Source: an uncultured Gemella sp.
GTDB lineage: Bacteria; Bacillota; Bacilli; Staphylococcales; Gemellaceae
NCBI RefSeq assembly: GCF_900766305.1
Contig: NZ_CAAFUZ010000007.1
Coordinates: 1-15,316 of the forward strand
DNA: 15,316 nt
Direction: 5' to 3'
Of the stretch, positions 8,130-15,255 are shown piece after piece. The translations under genes and the position numbers were made by a program. Position 1 is the stretch's first letter. Each line of letters begins with the position of its first letter. The notes beneath the pieces are model-generated. The model saw only the letters and a list, made by a program, of their open reading frames with translations, was not told the origin of the DNA and did not search any database.

Positions 8130-8900
8130 TTAATAGTCTCCTCTTTCTTCTATTAAAGCAGTATATTTTCTTAACGTTTTTTGGTGAGTAAATAATGTGT
8201 AGAACGCAATAGGTATGTTTATTAATAATTTTAATAATTCCATTGCAAGATACGTTAACAAGAATGTTGTTACTGTATCTGATATACTTCTTCTTGAGCT
8301 CATTTTATAACCACCAGTCCATGTTTTTTTCACACTTCCTGTAGTATGATTCATTCCGCTTGCGATCGAAGCACTCGCTGATATTGAGTAATATCTTTGG
8401 AATAATTGTGATCCTGGACCACCTTTATATCTTTGATAATCCGCAAACCAACAATACGTAAAGTTTGAAGCCGCTATATAAAGCGTTAGTATCACTTTTG
8501 TAAAATCACCAAAACTTCCAAATACAACAAATATCAATAGCATCCAAATTAAATATCCTGATAAATAGAACTTAATCCCCATTTTAGGAGTTTTAATTTT
8601 ATCTTCATTCATTTGTGTTTGTCCTGCGTTTCGACCATTCTGTGGCGGTGCTACCACATTACCTGGTCTTTGCGGCGGCGCTACTACATCACTTGGTCTC
8701 TGTGGTGGTGCTACCACGTCACTTGGTCTTTGCGGTGGTGCTACTACATCACTCGGCCTTTTCGGTGGTGCTACTACATCCCTTTTGGGCGGGGCTACCA
8801 CATCATCCTTTTTCGGAGGCGCTACTACGTCGTCTTTTTTGGGCGGTGCCACTACATCATCTTTTTTTGGTGGTACTACCACATCGTCTTTATTAGCCAT
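8130..8900 (-). CDS. Membrane protein with N-terminal (D)VVAPP proline-rich repeats, unknown function
   Basis: I do not recognise this 256-residue protein. Residues 4-87 consist of nine tandem units: four KDDVV(A/V)PPK, one RDVVAPPK, three RPSDVVAPPQ and one RPGNVVAPPQ. A polar linker (88-108) leads to a membrane part with two adjacent hydrophobic segments (about 111-129 and 134-152), a polar loop rich in Ser, Gly and Thr (about 155-207), and a further hydrophobic pair (about 208-238), ending in a charged tail. There is no signal peptide, so the repeat tail is probably cytoplasmic. The ATG at 8900 overlaps the end of the upstream AAA gene by 8 bases and its GGAG lies inside that gene, so the two are almost certainly translationally coupled and act together. 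The repeat tail could be what the ATPase binds or threads (inference). A terminator follows at 7991-8038. Confidence 0.85.
   Translation of the reverse strand: MANKDDVVVPPKKDDVVAPPKKDDVVAPPKKDDVVAPPKRDVVAPPKRPSDVVAPPQRPSDVVAPPQRPSDVVAPPQRPGNVVAPPQNGRNAGQTQMNEDKIKTPKMGIKFYLSGYLIWMLLIFVVFGSFGDFTKVILTLYIAASNFTYCWFADYQRYKGGPGSQLFQRYYSISASASIASGMNHTTGSVKKTWTGGYKMSSRRSISDTVTTFLLTYLAMELLKLLINIPIAFYTLFTHQKTLRKYTALIEERGDY
8640..8891 (-). repeat. Nine tandem repeats encoding (D)VVAPP units
   Basis: These are in-frame tandem repeats of 27, 24 and 30 bases encoding K/R-rich VVAPP units in two flavours: KDD...PPK near the N-terminus and RPSD...PPQ further on. Synonymous third-position differences between copies show that the array is not brand new, while the sorted unit types suggest stepwise block expansion. 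Long plus-strand open frames across this region are antisense shadows of the repeat. Confidence 0.9.
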
Positions 8901-11900
8901 CCATTCTCTCCTTTACTTTTTCTATATCTTCATTTGTTATTTCATCAAGGTTATCTCCACCTTCACGCGCTATACGAGTCGACATATTAGTAATGATTTT
9001 TTCATTTATATTTCTTATCCAACGACCATTACTTCCGTCATTATTTTTGTATAGAGTTTTAACTACTTCTCCATAGTATTCACGGTCTAGTTCATAACCA
9101 TATTTATCTAATCCTAGAAGTCCAATCTCTACGATTTCTTCTTCTCTATAGTCTTCAAAATCAAATGTATTCGGAATTCTACTACGTAATCCTGAGTTCA
9201 TATTTAAGAACTCTCCCATTTCTTTCGTATATCCTGCGAAGATTATTACGATGTCATCTCTGTGATCTTCCATAAACTTAAGAATCTCATCTAGTGCTTC
9301 TTGGCCAAAATCATTGCTACCTCCACTATTTAACGTGTAAGCTTCATCTATAAATAACACTCCCCCTAGGGCACTTTCTAAAACTTTTCGAGTTTTTTCA
9401 GTTGTCTGACCTACATACCCTGCGACTAAGTCTGTTCTACTTACTTCTACAAGTTTATCCTCAGATATTACACCTTTTTGATACAGCACTTTTCCTACTA
9501 ATCTAGCTACAGTAGTTTTCCCTGTTCCTGGATTTCCTAAGAACATTGAGTGTAATGAAAACGATGAATTTGTTTTTCCTTGTTCAGCACGTCTCTTATT
9601 GACTTCTGCAAGCGCGACAAATTGTTCAACCTGTTCTTTAACTTTCTTAATTCCAATAAGTTTGTTAAGTTCTTCCATCGCATCTTTCTCTACTGTATAC
9701 CTAGCGTCTTGCTCAACTAATTTACCGATATCTTCATTTGTTATTTCATCAAGAACTTCTCCACCTTCACGCGCTACTCGTGTCGACATATTTGTAATGA
9801 TTTTTTCATTTATATTTCTTATCCAACGACCATTACTTCCGTCATTATTCTTGTAAAGTTTTTTAATTACTTGACTATAGTACTCTCGGTCTAGTTTGTA
9901 ATTGTATCTATCTAACCCTAGAAGTCCTATTCCTACGATTTCTTCTTCTGTATAATCTTCGAAATCAAATGTATTCGGAATTCTACTACGTAATCCTGAG
10001 TTCATATTTAAGAACTCTCCCATTTCTTTCGTATATCCTGCGAAGATTATTACGATGTCGTCTCTGTGATCTTCCATGAATTTAAGAATCTCATCTAGCG
10101 CTTCTTGTCCGAAGTCATTACTGCTTCCACTATTTAATGTATACGCCTCATCTACAAACAGTACTCCGCCTAAAGCACTTTCCAATACTTCTCGTGTTTT
10201 AACCGCAGTATGCCCTATATGAGTTCCTACTAAATCTGTTCTAGTTACTTCTATAAGTTTATTTTTAGCTATTACACCTTTTTGATACAATACTTCCCCT
10301 ACTAATCTAGCAACAGTAGTCTTACCTGTTCCTGGGTTACCTAAGAATAGAGAATGTAATGAGAATGACGAGCCAACCATCCCTTGTTCCTCACGCTTTT
10401 TATTGATTTCTGCAAAAGCAACGAAGTTTTCAACTTGTTCTTTAACTTTCTTAATTCCAATAAGTTTATTAAGTTCTGCCATCGCATCTTTTTTAGTTCC
10501 ATCATCTTCATATCTTCCGATGTCCTTAACAGCTTCAATATCAATATTTTTAATTGTTGTAACGTCATCATCATCATTTTCAATAACTCGACTCGCTAAA
10601 GCTTTTAAGATGCTTTCATTTGTATTTCTGATCCATCTCGCATTACTCTTATCTAGGGATGCTTTATACGCATTCTTAACATAATTATTGTAATAAGATT
10701 GATCTTCTAATACATAACTCTTGCTTTCTAGATATTTATTACCGATCTGAACAATCTCATCTGGTGAATAGTCTTCGAAATCAAATGTATTCGGTACACG
10801 AGATTTTAATCCTGGATTTGATTTTAAAAATTGATCCATTTCTTTTGTATAACCTGCAAAGATTATCATTATTTCATCACGATAATCTTCCATAAACGCT
10901 AAAATTGTATTGATCGCTTCAATACCAAAATTCACGTTACCTTTTTTATCTAGAGTATAGGCTTCATCTATAAACAACACCCCTCCTAAGGCTTTGTCTA
11001 ATAACCTTCTAGTTTGTAACGCTGTACCACCAACATTAGATGAAATCAAGTCTGATTCTTTCGCTTCTACAAAGACGCATTTTCCATCTCTTCCTGGTAA
11101 AACTCCTTTTTCAAATAAGATTTTACCCATTAAACGCGCAACAGTAGTTTTCCCTGTCCCTGGGTTACCTACGAATACTGCATGCAATGCTTGTTTTTCT
11201 GGAGTATGCCCTTGAGCTATTCTCTTATTGTTAAAATCAACTATACGTAACATCTTAGAAACTTCTTCCTTAACTCTTCTAAGACCAATAAGATTATCAA
11301 GTTGTTGGATAGTAGGAACACTTTCTTTAACTTTTCCAGTTGACGGATCGTTTTCTGTTGCTACACTTTCTTCTTTAGTTAAATTATCTAAGTCAATAAT
11401 TTCACTCAAATCATCTGTTTTAAAATTCAGGTCTTTTTTATCTACATTTTCTGTATGTAGTTCTTTAATTCGCACTAATGAATTACCAAATACATTCACA
11501 TTTGGATAAGCGATTCTATTCAAAATTAAATTCTCAGCACTAAACACAGAGTTGTCATCTACTGCTATATCTATTTTTTCTGAATTTTCACCTTTAATAT
11601 CTAACTCTCCCTCAGAAATACATAAACTAAAATCTCCGATAGAAAGTACCTCTGATATAATATTGTCACGTAATATAGCTCGACTTCCAACTATTCCCAT
11701 ATTTGACACTAGACTATTCTCTAATTCCAAGCTTGAATTATCGCGTATAAAAATCGCAGTTGTATACTGTGGTTGTATGATTGTTGAATTTTTTATAACA
11801 ACTTTACTATTACCTCCCCAGACAACTGGATATCGTTTTTCTACATCGGCTGGACTACCTTCTATATATGAATCTATTATTTCTAATTTTGATTGTTTAG

Positions 11901-12300
11901 AATTGATTCCATTACCTGTGTGATTAATAATTCTGCTATTAACTATACTTGTTTCTGAATCGGTAGAAAAAACCATAAATAAATTATTACTATTTCTAAT
12001 ATTTAATATACCCTTATTTGTAACTGCTATTAATTTTGATTTCCCTTCTAATGTAAGCGTTATATTGTCTATGTCTAATTGCCCACCATTGTTCCAAATT
12101 AAGTCATAGTCATTATCAGTTACACTCGTTCCTATAATAGAACCTGCTAACTTTAATTTACCCCCTTTTCTTACAACTACAGTCGTAGTTGCTTTATTAG
12201 AATACAGACACATATCTTCTATTACTACATCCGCATTTTCCGCTATTACAATTTTCCCATAAAATGAACTAAATAGCATTCTTCCACCATTTTCATTCAT
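8893..12300 (-). CDS. Beta-helix protein with three tandem CbxX/CfqX-type AAA+ ATPase domains
   Basis: The open frame is 1135 residues. Residues 1 to about 285 are short beta-strand repeats rich in Asn, Gly and Ser, typical of a right-handed parallel beta-helix. Residues 290-335 are an acidic linker. Three AAA+ domains of the CbxX/CfqX/SpoVK type follow at about 336-575, 612-850 and 880-1118. Each has Walker A GNPGTGKTT (Lys384, Lys660, Lys928), Walker B FIDEAYTL or FVDEAYTL (Asp-Glu 445-446, 717-718, 985-986), a sensor-1 FAGY, an arginine-finger region SGLRSR or PGLKSR (Arg501, 773, 1041) and an RWIRN motif near the end. All three look catalytically intact. Relatives remodel protein complexes using ATP (CbbX on Rubisco; EccA in ESX secretion), so a remodelling or assembly role is likely, but the client is unknown. 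ATG 12300 has no good ribosome binding site. The true start is probably 12468, with the frame broken by a TAA at 12331-12333, so this copy may be inactive or made by reinitiation. It overlaps the downstream membrane protein gene by 8 bases. Confidence 0.85.
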   Translation of the reverse strand: MNENGGRMLFSSFYGKIVIAENADVVIEDMCLYSNKATTTVVVRKGGKLKLAGSIIGTSVTDNDYDLIWNNGGQLDIDNITLTLEGKSKLIAVTNKGILNIRNSNNLFMVFSTDSETSIVNSRIINHTGNGINSKQSKLEIIDSYIEGSPADVEKRYPVVWGGNSKVVIKNSTIIQPQYTTAIFIRDNSSLELENSLVSNMGIVGSRAILRDNIISEVLSIGDFSLCISEGELDIKGENSEKIDIAVDDNSVFSAENLILNRIAYPNVNVFGNSLVRIKELHTENVDKKDLNFKTDDLSEIIDLDNLTKEESVATENDPSTGKVKESVPTIQQLDNLIGLRRVKEEVSKMLRIVDFNNKRIAQGHTPEKQALHAVFVGNPGTGKTTVARLMGKILFEKGVLPGRDGKCVFVEAKESDLISSNVGGTALQTRRLLDKALGGVLFIDEAYTLDKKGNVNFGIEAINTILAFMEDYRDEIMIIFAGYTKEMDQFLKSNPGLKSRVPNTFDFEDYSPDEIVQIGNKYLESKSYVLEDQSYYNNYVKNAYKASLDKSNARWIRNTNESILKALASRVIENDDDDVTTIKNIDIEAVKDIGRYEDDGTKKDAMAELNKLIGIKKVKEQVENFVAFAEINKKREEQGMVGSSFSLHSLFLGNPGTGKTTVARLVGEVLYQKGVIAKNKLIEVTRTDLVGTHIGHTAVKTREVLESALGGVLFVDEAYTLNSGSSNDFGQEALDEILKFMEDHRDDIVIIFAGYTKEMGEFLNMNSGLRSRIPNTFDFEDYTEEEIVGIGLLGLDRYNYKLDREYYSQVIKKLYKNNDGSNGRWIRNINEKIITNMSTRVAREGGEVLDEITNEDIGKLVEQDARYTVEKDAMEELNKLIGIKKVKEQVEQFVALAEVNKRRAEQGKTNSSFSLHSMFLGNPGTGKTTVARLVGKVLYQKGVISEDKLVEVSRTDLVAGYVGQTTEKTRKVLESALGGVLFIDEAYTLNSGGSNDFGQEALDEILKFMEDHRDDIVIIFAGYTKEMGEFLNMNSGLRSRIPNTFDFEDYREEEIVEIGLLGLDKYGYELDREYYGEVVKTLYKNNDGSNGRWIRNINEKIITNMSTRIAREGGDNLDEITNEDIEKVKERMDG
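9158..9255 (-). repeat. 98-bp perfect direct repeat, copy 1 (in AAA domain 3)
   Basis: This segment is identical, base for base, to 9962-10059. It encodes the sensor-1/arginine-finger block (around IVIIFAGYTKEM to NTFDFED). Perfect identity at synonymous positions suggests recent duplication or ongoing conversion. Confidence 0.9.
9962..10059 (-). repeat. 98-bp perfect direct repeat, copy 2 (in AAA domain 2)
   Basis: This is the second copy of the 98-base identical block, 804 bases from the first and in the same orientation and reading frame. Recombination between the copies would delete or add exactly one AAA domain without shifting the frame. Confidence 0.9.
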
Positions 12301-12330
12301 CTCAACATAACCACAAACGGTAATATTCTT

Positions 12331-12468
12331 TTAAATAACCCAACTATCACCTGATAAATTAAAGCTGAAATCTCTTTCAAATTCAATGATATCACCATCT
12401 ACAACAGCAGCATATGCATCCGCCAGATTCCACGTATCAGAACCATTACCTACTATATATCTTCCCAT
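12331..12468 (-). pseudogene. N-terminal remnant of the AAA/beta-helix gene, cut off by an in-frame TAA
   Basis: From ATG 12468 a frame of 45 codons (MGRYIVGNGSDTWNL..., ...DGDIIEFERDFSF..., SWVI) ends in TAA at 12331-12333. It continues in the same frame without shift as KNITVCGYVEMNENGG, joining the AAA frame at ATG 12300. The composition and pattern (AYAAVVDGDIIEF, then KNITV, GYVE, NGG) fit the start of a parallel beta-helix, where a DGD-I-E-F edge and a KNITI turn are typical first rungs. ATG 12468 has AAAGGAAA upstream with 9-base spacing, while ATG 12300 has no such site. An in-frame ATG at 12486 is a weaker alternative. A single change from GAA, CAA or AAA would create the stop. Alternatives are a sequencing error or an unrelated short frame. 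Confidence 0.7.
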
Positions 12469-12474
12469 ACAAAC

Positions 12475-12483
12475 TTTTCCTTT
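12475..12483 (-). promoter_or_regulatory. Ribosome binding site deciding the original AAA gene start
   Basis: On the minus strand AAAGGAAA precedes ATG 12468 with GGA at 12478-12480 and a 9-base spacer. Neither the ATG at 12486 nor the ATG at 12300 has a comparable site. This supports 12468 as the ancestral start of the beta-helix/AAA protein. Confidence 0.6.
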
Positions 12484-12486
12484 CAT

Positions 12487-12920
12487 TAATTTATCTAAAT
12501 TATTTTCAACTACTGTCTCTTACTCTACACTTTACTACATTTAAAAATAAATTTTTTGATTTCATTTTGACTCTAATATTCAATAACAATTTAAAATTTC
12601 GATGTACCTAAAATTTATTCAGTATTTGCATTAGAGAGCTGTTTTATTTCACTAAAAATAGATTTTTACTTAAATTAATTATTTAACAATAAACTCTATG
12701 CTAGAATAATAATTATCTCTACTATTTTATCAAAAAAGCATGAATTATTCAACAGCTACAGGGACAAAATAGAAATATATTAATTCTAATAAACAAGCAT
12801 GTTATCAAGAAAAAATAGGATATTTTAACTACTTTCAATCTGCTAAACATAATAAAAAATATGTTATTTTATATCTATATAATCTCTCTTTGTTTTTCTT
12901 AGTTTATTTATGTTAATTAC
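12487..12920. other. AT-rich intergenic leader region of the AAA cassette
   Basis: These 434 bases contain the probable cassette promoter at 12724-12752 and a long AT-rich leader. I see no coding frame with a ribosome binding site, no tRNA and no riboswitch I recognise. A 65-residue plus-strand frame at 12414-12611 overlaps the conserved minus-strand remnant and has no supporting features. Confidence 0.6.
12724..12752 (-). promoter_or_regulatory. Probable promoter of the AAA/membrane-protein cassette
   Basis: On the minus strand TTGAAT (12747-12752) and TAAAAT (12724-12729) are separated by 17 bases. A start near 12717 gives a leader of about 250 bases before ATG 12468. The region is AT-rich, so the match alone is moderate evidence, but no better candidate lies closer to the gene. 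Confidence 0.45.
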
Positions 12921-12975
12921 GAAAAATCCCTAGAGGCTAATATCATATTTTTATGATAAATATTCCTCCAGGGAT
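12921..12975 (-). terminator. Terminator of fabK
   Basis: The outer 11-bp stem is 12926-12936 with 12965-12975 (ATCCCTAGAGG and CCTCCAGGGAT); its one imperfect pair is a G-U wobble in minus-strand RNA and an A-C mismatch in plus-strand RNA. Inside is a perfect 7-bp stem, TATCATA (12941-12947) and TATGATA (12952-12958), around TTTT. On the minus strand the stem is followed by TTTTTC. It lies about 90 bases after the fabK stop. Confidence 0.82.
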
Positions 12976-13062
12976 AGTTTTGTTGTTTTTATATCTTTGT
13001 AATATTATTCTTTTTTAAAATTATTGCTGAACTTCATCAAATGCCAAAAAAATCTTATTATC

Positions 13063-13989
13063 TTATATTTCTGTTTTTTTCAACACTTCTCGCGCTTCTT
13101 TTATTACATCTTTTATTATGTTCTTAACCGGACGAATTTCATTAACTAGTCCTGCGATTTGTCCTGCCATAACAGAACCGTTTTCCACATCTCCATCATA
13201 TACAGCGCGTCTTAACGACCCTAATGTCAACTCTTCTAACTCCATAAGAGTTGAAGATTGTTCTTCTAGTTCATGATATCTTTTTGTAAGTTCATTTTTA
13301 ATACCACGCACAGGCGCTCCGAATTTTTCTCCAGTTAAGGTAGTAGATGTATCAACCGCTTCTAAGATCATATTTTTATATGCCTCTGTCACCGGACATT
13401 CTTCTGAAGCTAAGAATACAGTTCCCATCTGAACTCCACTCGCTCCTAAGCAATATGCCGCAGCCATTCCACGTCCATCAGCAATACCACCAGCCGCAAT
13501 AACCGGGATATTCACCGCACTTGTTACTTGCGGCAATAGCGCCATAGTCGTGCTAGTTCCAACATGTCCTCCAGCTTCCATTCCTTCGACAACAATCGCA
13601 TCACAACCTAACTCTTCCATTTTCTTCGCAGCTTTCACAGAAGGAATAACCGGAATAACTTTTATCCCAGCTTCTTTTAGGCGTGGCATGAACTTTCTAG
13701 GTGTTCCTGCTCCTGTTGTGACGATTTTAACACCTTCTTCAATAACAACATCGATTATTTCATCGATATTCGGCATCATAAGCATTAGATTAACCGCAAA
13801 TGGTCTATCAGTAAGCTCTTTACACTGTTGAATCTCTTTGCGTAGTTCTTCAGGACTCACTCCTCCTGAGGCTAGTATTCCTAACGCCCCAGCATTAGAA
13901 ACAGCAGAAACAAGTTCATGACGCGCAATTTGCGCCATCGCCCCTTGAAAAATCGGATACTTTATCCCTAAAAGATTAGTAATTGTCAT
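13063..13989 (-). CDS. fabK: Enoyl-[acyl-carrier-protein] reductase II (FabK), FMN-dependent
   Basis: This 308-residue TIM-barrel flavoprotein of the nitronate monooxygenase/FabK family most likely reduces trans-2-enoyl-ACP in the last step of fatty acid elongation. It closely resembles pneumococcal FabK as I remember it, with YPIFQGAMA (11-19), VKIVTTGAGTP (87-97), EGMEAGGHVG (135-144, conserved His142), IPVIAAGGIADG (161-172), and the late GSVMAGQIAGLV segment that is characteristic of FabK. The length is slightly below the roughly 320 of the pneumococcal enzyme. The start has GGAG with 7-base spacing. The gene stands alone here rather than in a fab cluster, 76 bp downstream of a yeiH-like gene, with its own terminator after it. 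A nitronate monooxygenase role is possible, because the families overlap and the locus gives no fatty acid context. Confidence 0.85.
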   Translation of the reverse strand: MTITNLLGIKYPIFQGAMAQIARHELVSAVSNAGALGILASGGVSPEELRKEIQQCKELTDRPFAVNLMLMMPNIDEIIDVVIEEGVKIVTTGAGTPRKFMPRLKEAGIKVIPVIPSVKAAKKMEELGCDAIVVEGMEAGGHVGTSTTMALLPQVTSAVNIPVIAAGGIADGRGMAAAYCLGASGVQMGTVFLASEECPVTEAYKNMILEAVDTSTTLTGEKFGAPVRGIKNELTKRYHELEEQSSTLMELEELTLGSLRRAVYDGDVENGSVMAGQIAGLVNEIRPVKNIIKDVIKEAREVLKKTEI

Positions 13990-14065
13990 AAATGTTCTCC
14001 TCTATTGATTTTTTATTTTTATTCCACCTAGCTACTCTTCCTAGAAAACACTCTTAATCTTCTCA

Positions 14066-15052
14066 TTAGAAAATAAATCTAGCAACTACGTAGCAAACTA
14101 TCATCAAGATTGCTGATGATAAGAAGCACGCTGTGAATACTCGTGCACCTCGTTCTTTAATAACTTTAAAGTTAACACTCATGCCAAGAGCTGCCATCGC
14201 CATACCTAAGAAGATATACGCTGCATCAACGAAGTAAGGCGCTAGAGGTTTTAAGAAAGTAACATAGCTTCCTAAAATACTCATAAAGATAAATCCTAAA
14301 ATAAAGTACGGCATTGGAACTTTACCTTTTGTTTCATCTTGAGTTTTTTTATTAACAACAATCAGCACTCCCGCTACAACAATAAGCATAAGAACACGTG
14401 ACAACTTAGCAAGAATCGCAGCATCAAGAGCTACTTGTCCACCTGCACCACCTGCCGCAACTGCGTGAGCTATTTCATGAAGACTTCCTCCAGTAAATAC
14501 TCCGTAGCTATACGCATCGAGCCCTAAATAAGGTTGTAAGGCTACTTCTATCAAGGTAAACACTGTACCTAAAATCGCAACTACCGCAACAGCAAGGACA
14601 CTGTTATCAGTTTTCGCACGAAGTTGACCACTTACCCCCATGACAGCCGCAGCACCACAGATACCACAACCACATGAAGAAAGCAATGCAAGTTCATGAT
14701 CTACTTTAAACGCTCGGCACATAAAGTACGTTAAAGTAATCATGAATAGTACAATAAAGAAGGCAACAACTAATGTTTTCTTCCCTTCGGCTAAAAGTCT
14801 ATCTAACGCCAACTTAAATCCTAATAAAATTATCCCAAGGCGCAAGAACTTATTACTTATAAACGGAATATCCGCCTTAACCTGTTCTTTCAATCCTTTT
14901 GACATTTGTAGCGCCATACCGATAACAAGCGCAATTACCAAATGCCCAAAAAGTTTTAATGCCGGTACTTGTGCTAAATATTTCGCAACTAACGAAATAA
15001 CTAACATTATACCTAAAGTATAATAAAAATTAACACTCTTAAATCTACTCAT
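14066..15052 (-). CDS. yeiH: YeiH/UPF0324-family membrane transporter (putative sulfate exporter family)
   Basis: This 328-residue integral membrane protein has about ten hydrophobic segments. Family hallmarks are visible: a glycine- and cysteine-rich block SCGCGICGAAAVMG (about 126-139), GGSLHEIAHAVAAG (about 188-201), and a closing MAMAALGMSVNFKVI segment. The family is annotated as putative sulfate or anion exporters; the substrate is not established. The frame is open from an ATG at 15091, but I place the start at 15052, where AAAAGGAG lies 8 bases upstream. The promoter at 15100-15128 would start RNA at about 15093, leaving no leader for the longer form. The gene precedes fabK by 76 bp without an obvious terminator, so the two may be co-transcribed. 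No adjacent LysR regulator, common beside yeiH elsewhere, is visible within the window. Confidence 0.88.
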   Translation of the reverse strand: MSRFKSVNFYYTLGIMLVISLVAKYLAQVPALKLFGHLVIALVIGMALQMSKGLKEQVKADIPFISNKFLRLGIILLGFKLALDRLLAEGKKTLVVAFFIVLFMITLTYFMCRAFKVDHELALLSSCGCGICGAAAVMGVSGQLRAKTDNSVLAVAVVAILGTVFTLIEVALQPYLGLDAYSYGVFTGGSLHEIAHAVAAGGAGGQVALDAAILAKLSRVLMLIVVAGVLIVVNKKTQDETKGKVPMPYFILGFIFMSILGSYVTFLKPLAPYFVDAAYIFLGMAMAALGMSVNFKVIKERGARVFTACFLSSAILMIVCYVVARFIF

Positions 15053-15060
15053 ATGAGTTT

Positions 15061-15064
15061 CTCC
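15061..15064 (-). promoter_or_regulatory. Ribosome binding site deciding the yeiH start
   Basis: GGAG on the minus strand, within AAAAGGAG, lies 8 bases before ATG 15052. It selects this start over the upstream in-frame ATG at 15091, which would sit at the transcription start itself. Confidence 0.85.
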
Positions 15065-15099
15065 TTTTATAATATTTGTAAAAAAGTACATATAGCTTA

Positions 15100-15128
15100 A
15101 TTATACTACTTCCAGTACTTCTCTTCAA
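15100..15128 (-). promoter_or_regulatory. Promoter of yeiH (and possibly fabK)
   Basis: On the minus strand TTGAAG (15123-15128) and a perfect TATAAT (15100-15105) are spaced by 17 bases, with the predicted start near 15093. This is a strong vegetative-type promoter at the right distance for a 40-base leader before ATG 15052. Confidence 0.8.
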
Positions 15129-15211
15129 GGAATCATAAGAATTAATAACGTCCATCAATGGTTTTTCAAATAAAAATTTCTAAAATTTTCTAACAACAAA
15201 GGTTGTATACT

Positions 15212-15255
15212 AAATCCGGGGCATGGAAAAATTCCAGCCCCGGATTTCAATTTTT
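15212..15255 (+). terminator. Strong GC-rich hairpin with plus-strand T run near the right edge
   Basis: AAATCCGGGGC (15212-15222) and GCCCCGGATTT (15237-15247) form a perfect 11-bp stem, extended inside by TGGAA/TTCCA (15224-15228 with 15232-15236) after one bulged A. On the plus strand a T run follows two bases later (CAATTTTT); on the minus strand the stem's own ATTT is followed by AGTATAC. The structure is terminator-like, but no plus-strand gene precedes it in the window. It may instead end a minus-strand gene to the right of the window. Confidence 0.6.

Larger units (their letters stand above)
8947..10467 (-). repeat. Tandem duplication of AAA domains 2 and 3 (804-bp period)
   Basis: The second and third AAA domains match over nearly their whole length at a constant offset of 804 bases (268 residues), both in protein and in DNA. 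Domain 1 is offset by 276 residues and is much more diverged. The third AAA unit therefore arose by a recent in-frame tandem duplication, or the pair is being homogenised by gene conversion. Confidence 0.9.

Noticed and set aside
8640..8891. Could the tandem repeat be a CRISPR array?
   Set aside because: The units are contiguous, in frame and coding, with no unique spacers and no cas genes nearby.
8613..9054. Several overlapping plus-strand frames with repetitive sequence
   Set aside because: They are shadows of the VVAPP-encoding repeat, which keeps all frames open; none has a promoter or ribosome binding site.
12414..12611. Plus-strand 65-codon frame
   Set aside because: It overlaps the protein-like minus-strand remnant of the AAA gene and consists of AT-rich, hydrophobic low-complexity sequence without a start signal.
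15053..15091. N-terminal extension of the yeiH frame to ATG 15091
   Set aside because: The predicted transcription start is at about 15093 and the good ribosome binding site belongs to ATG 15052, so the extra 13 codons are unlikely to be translated.
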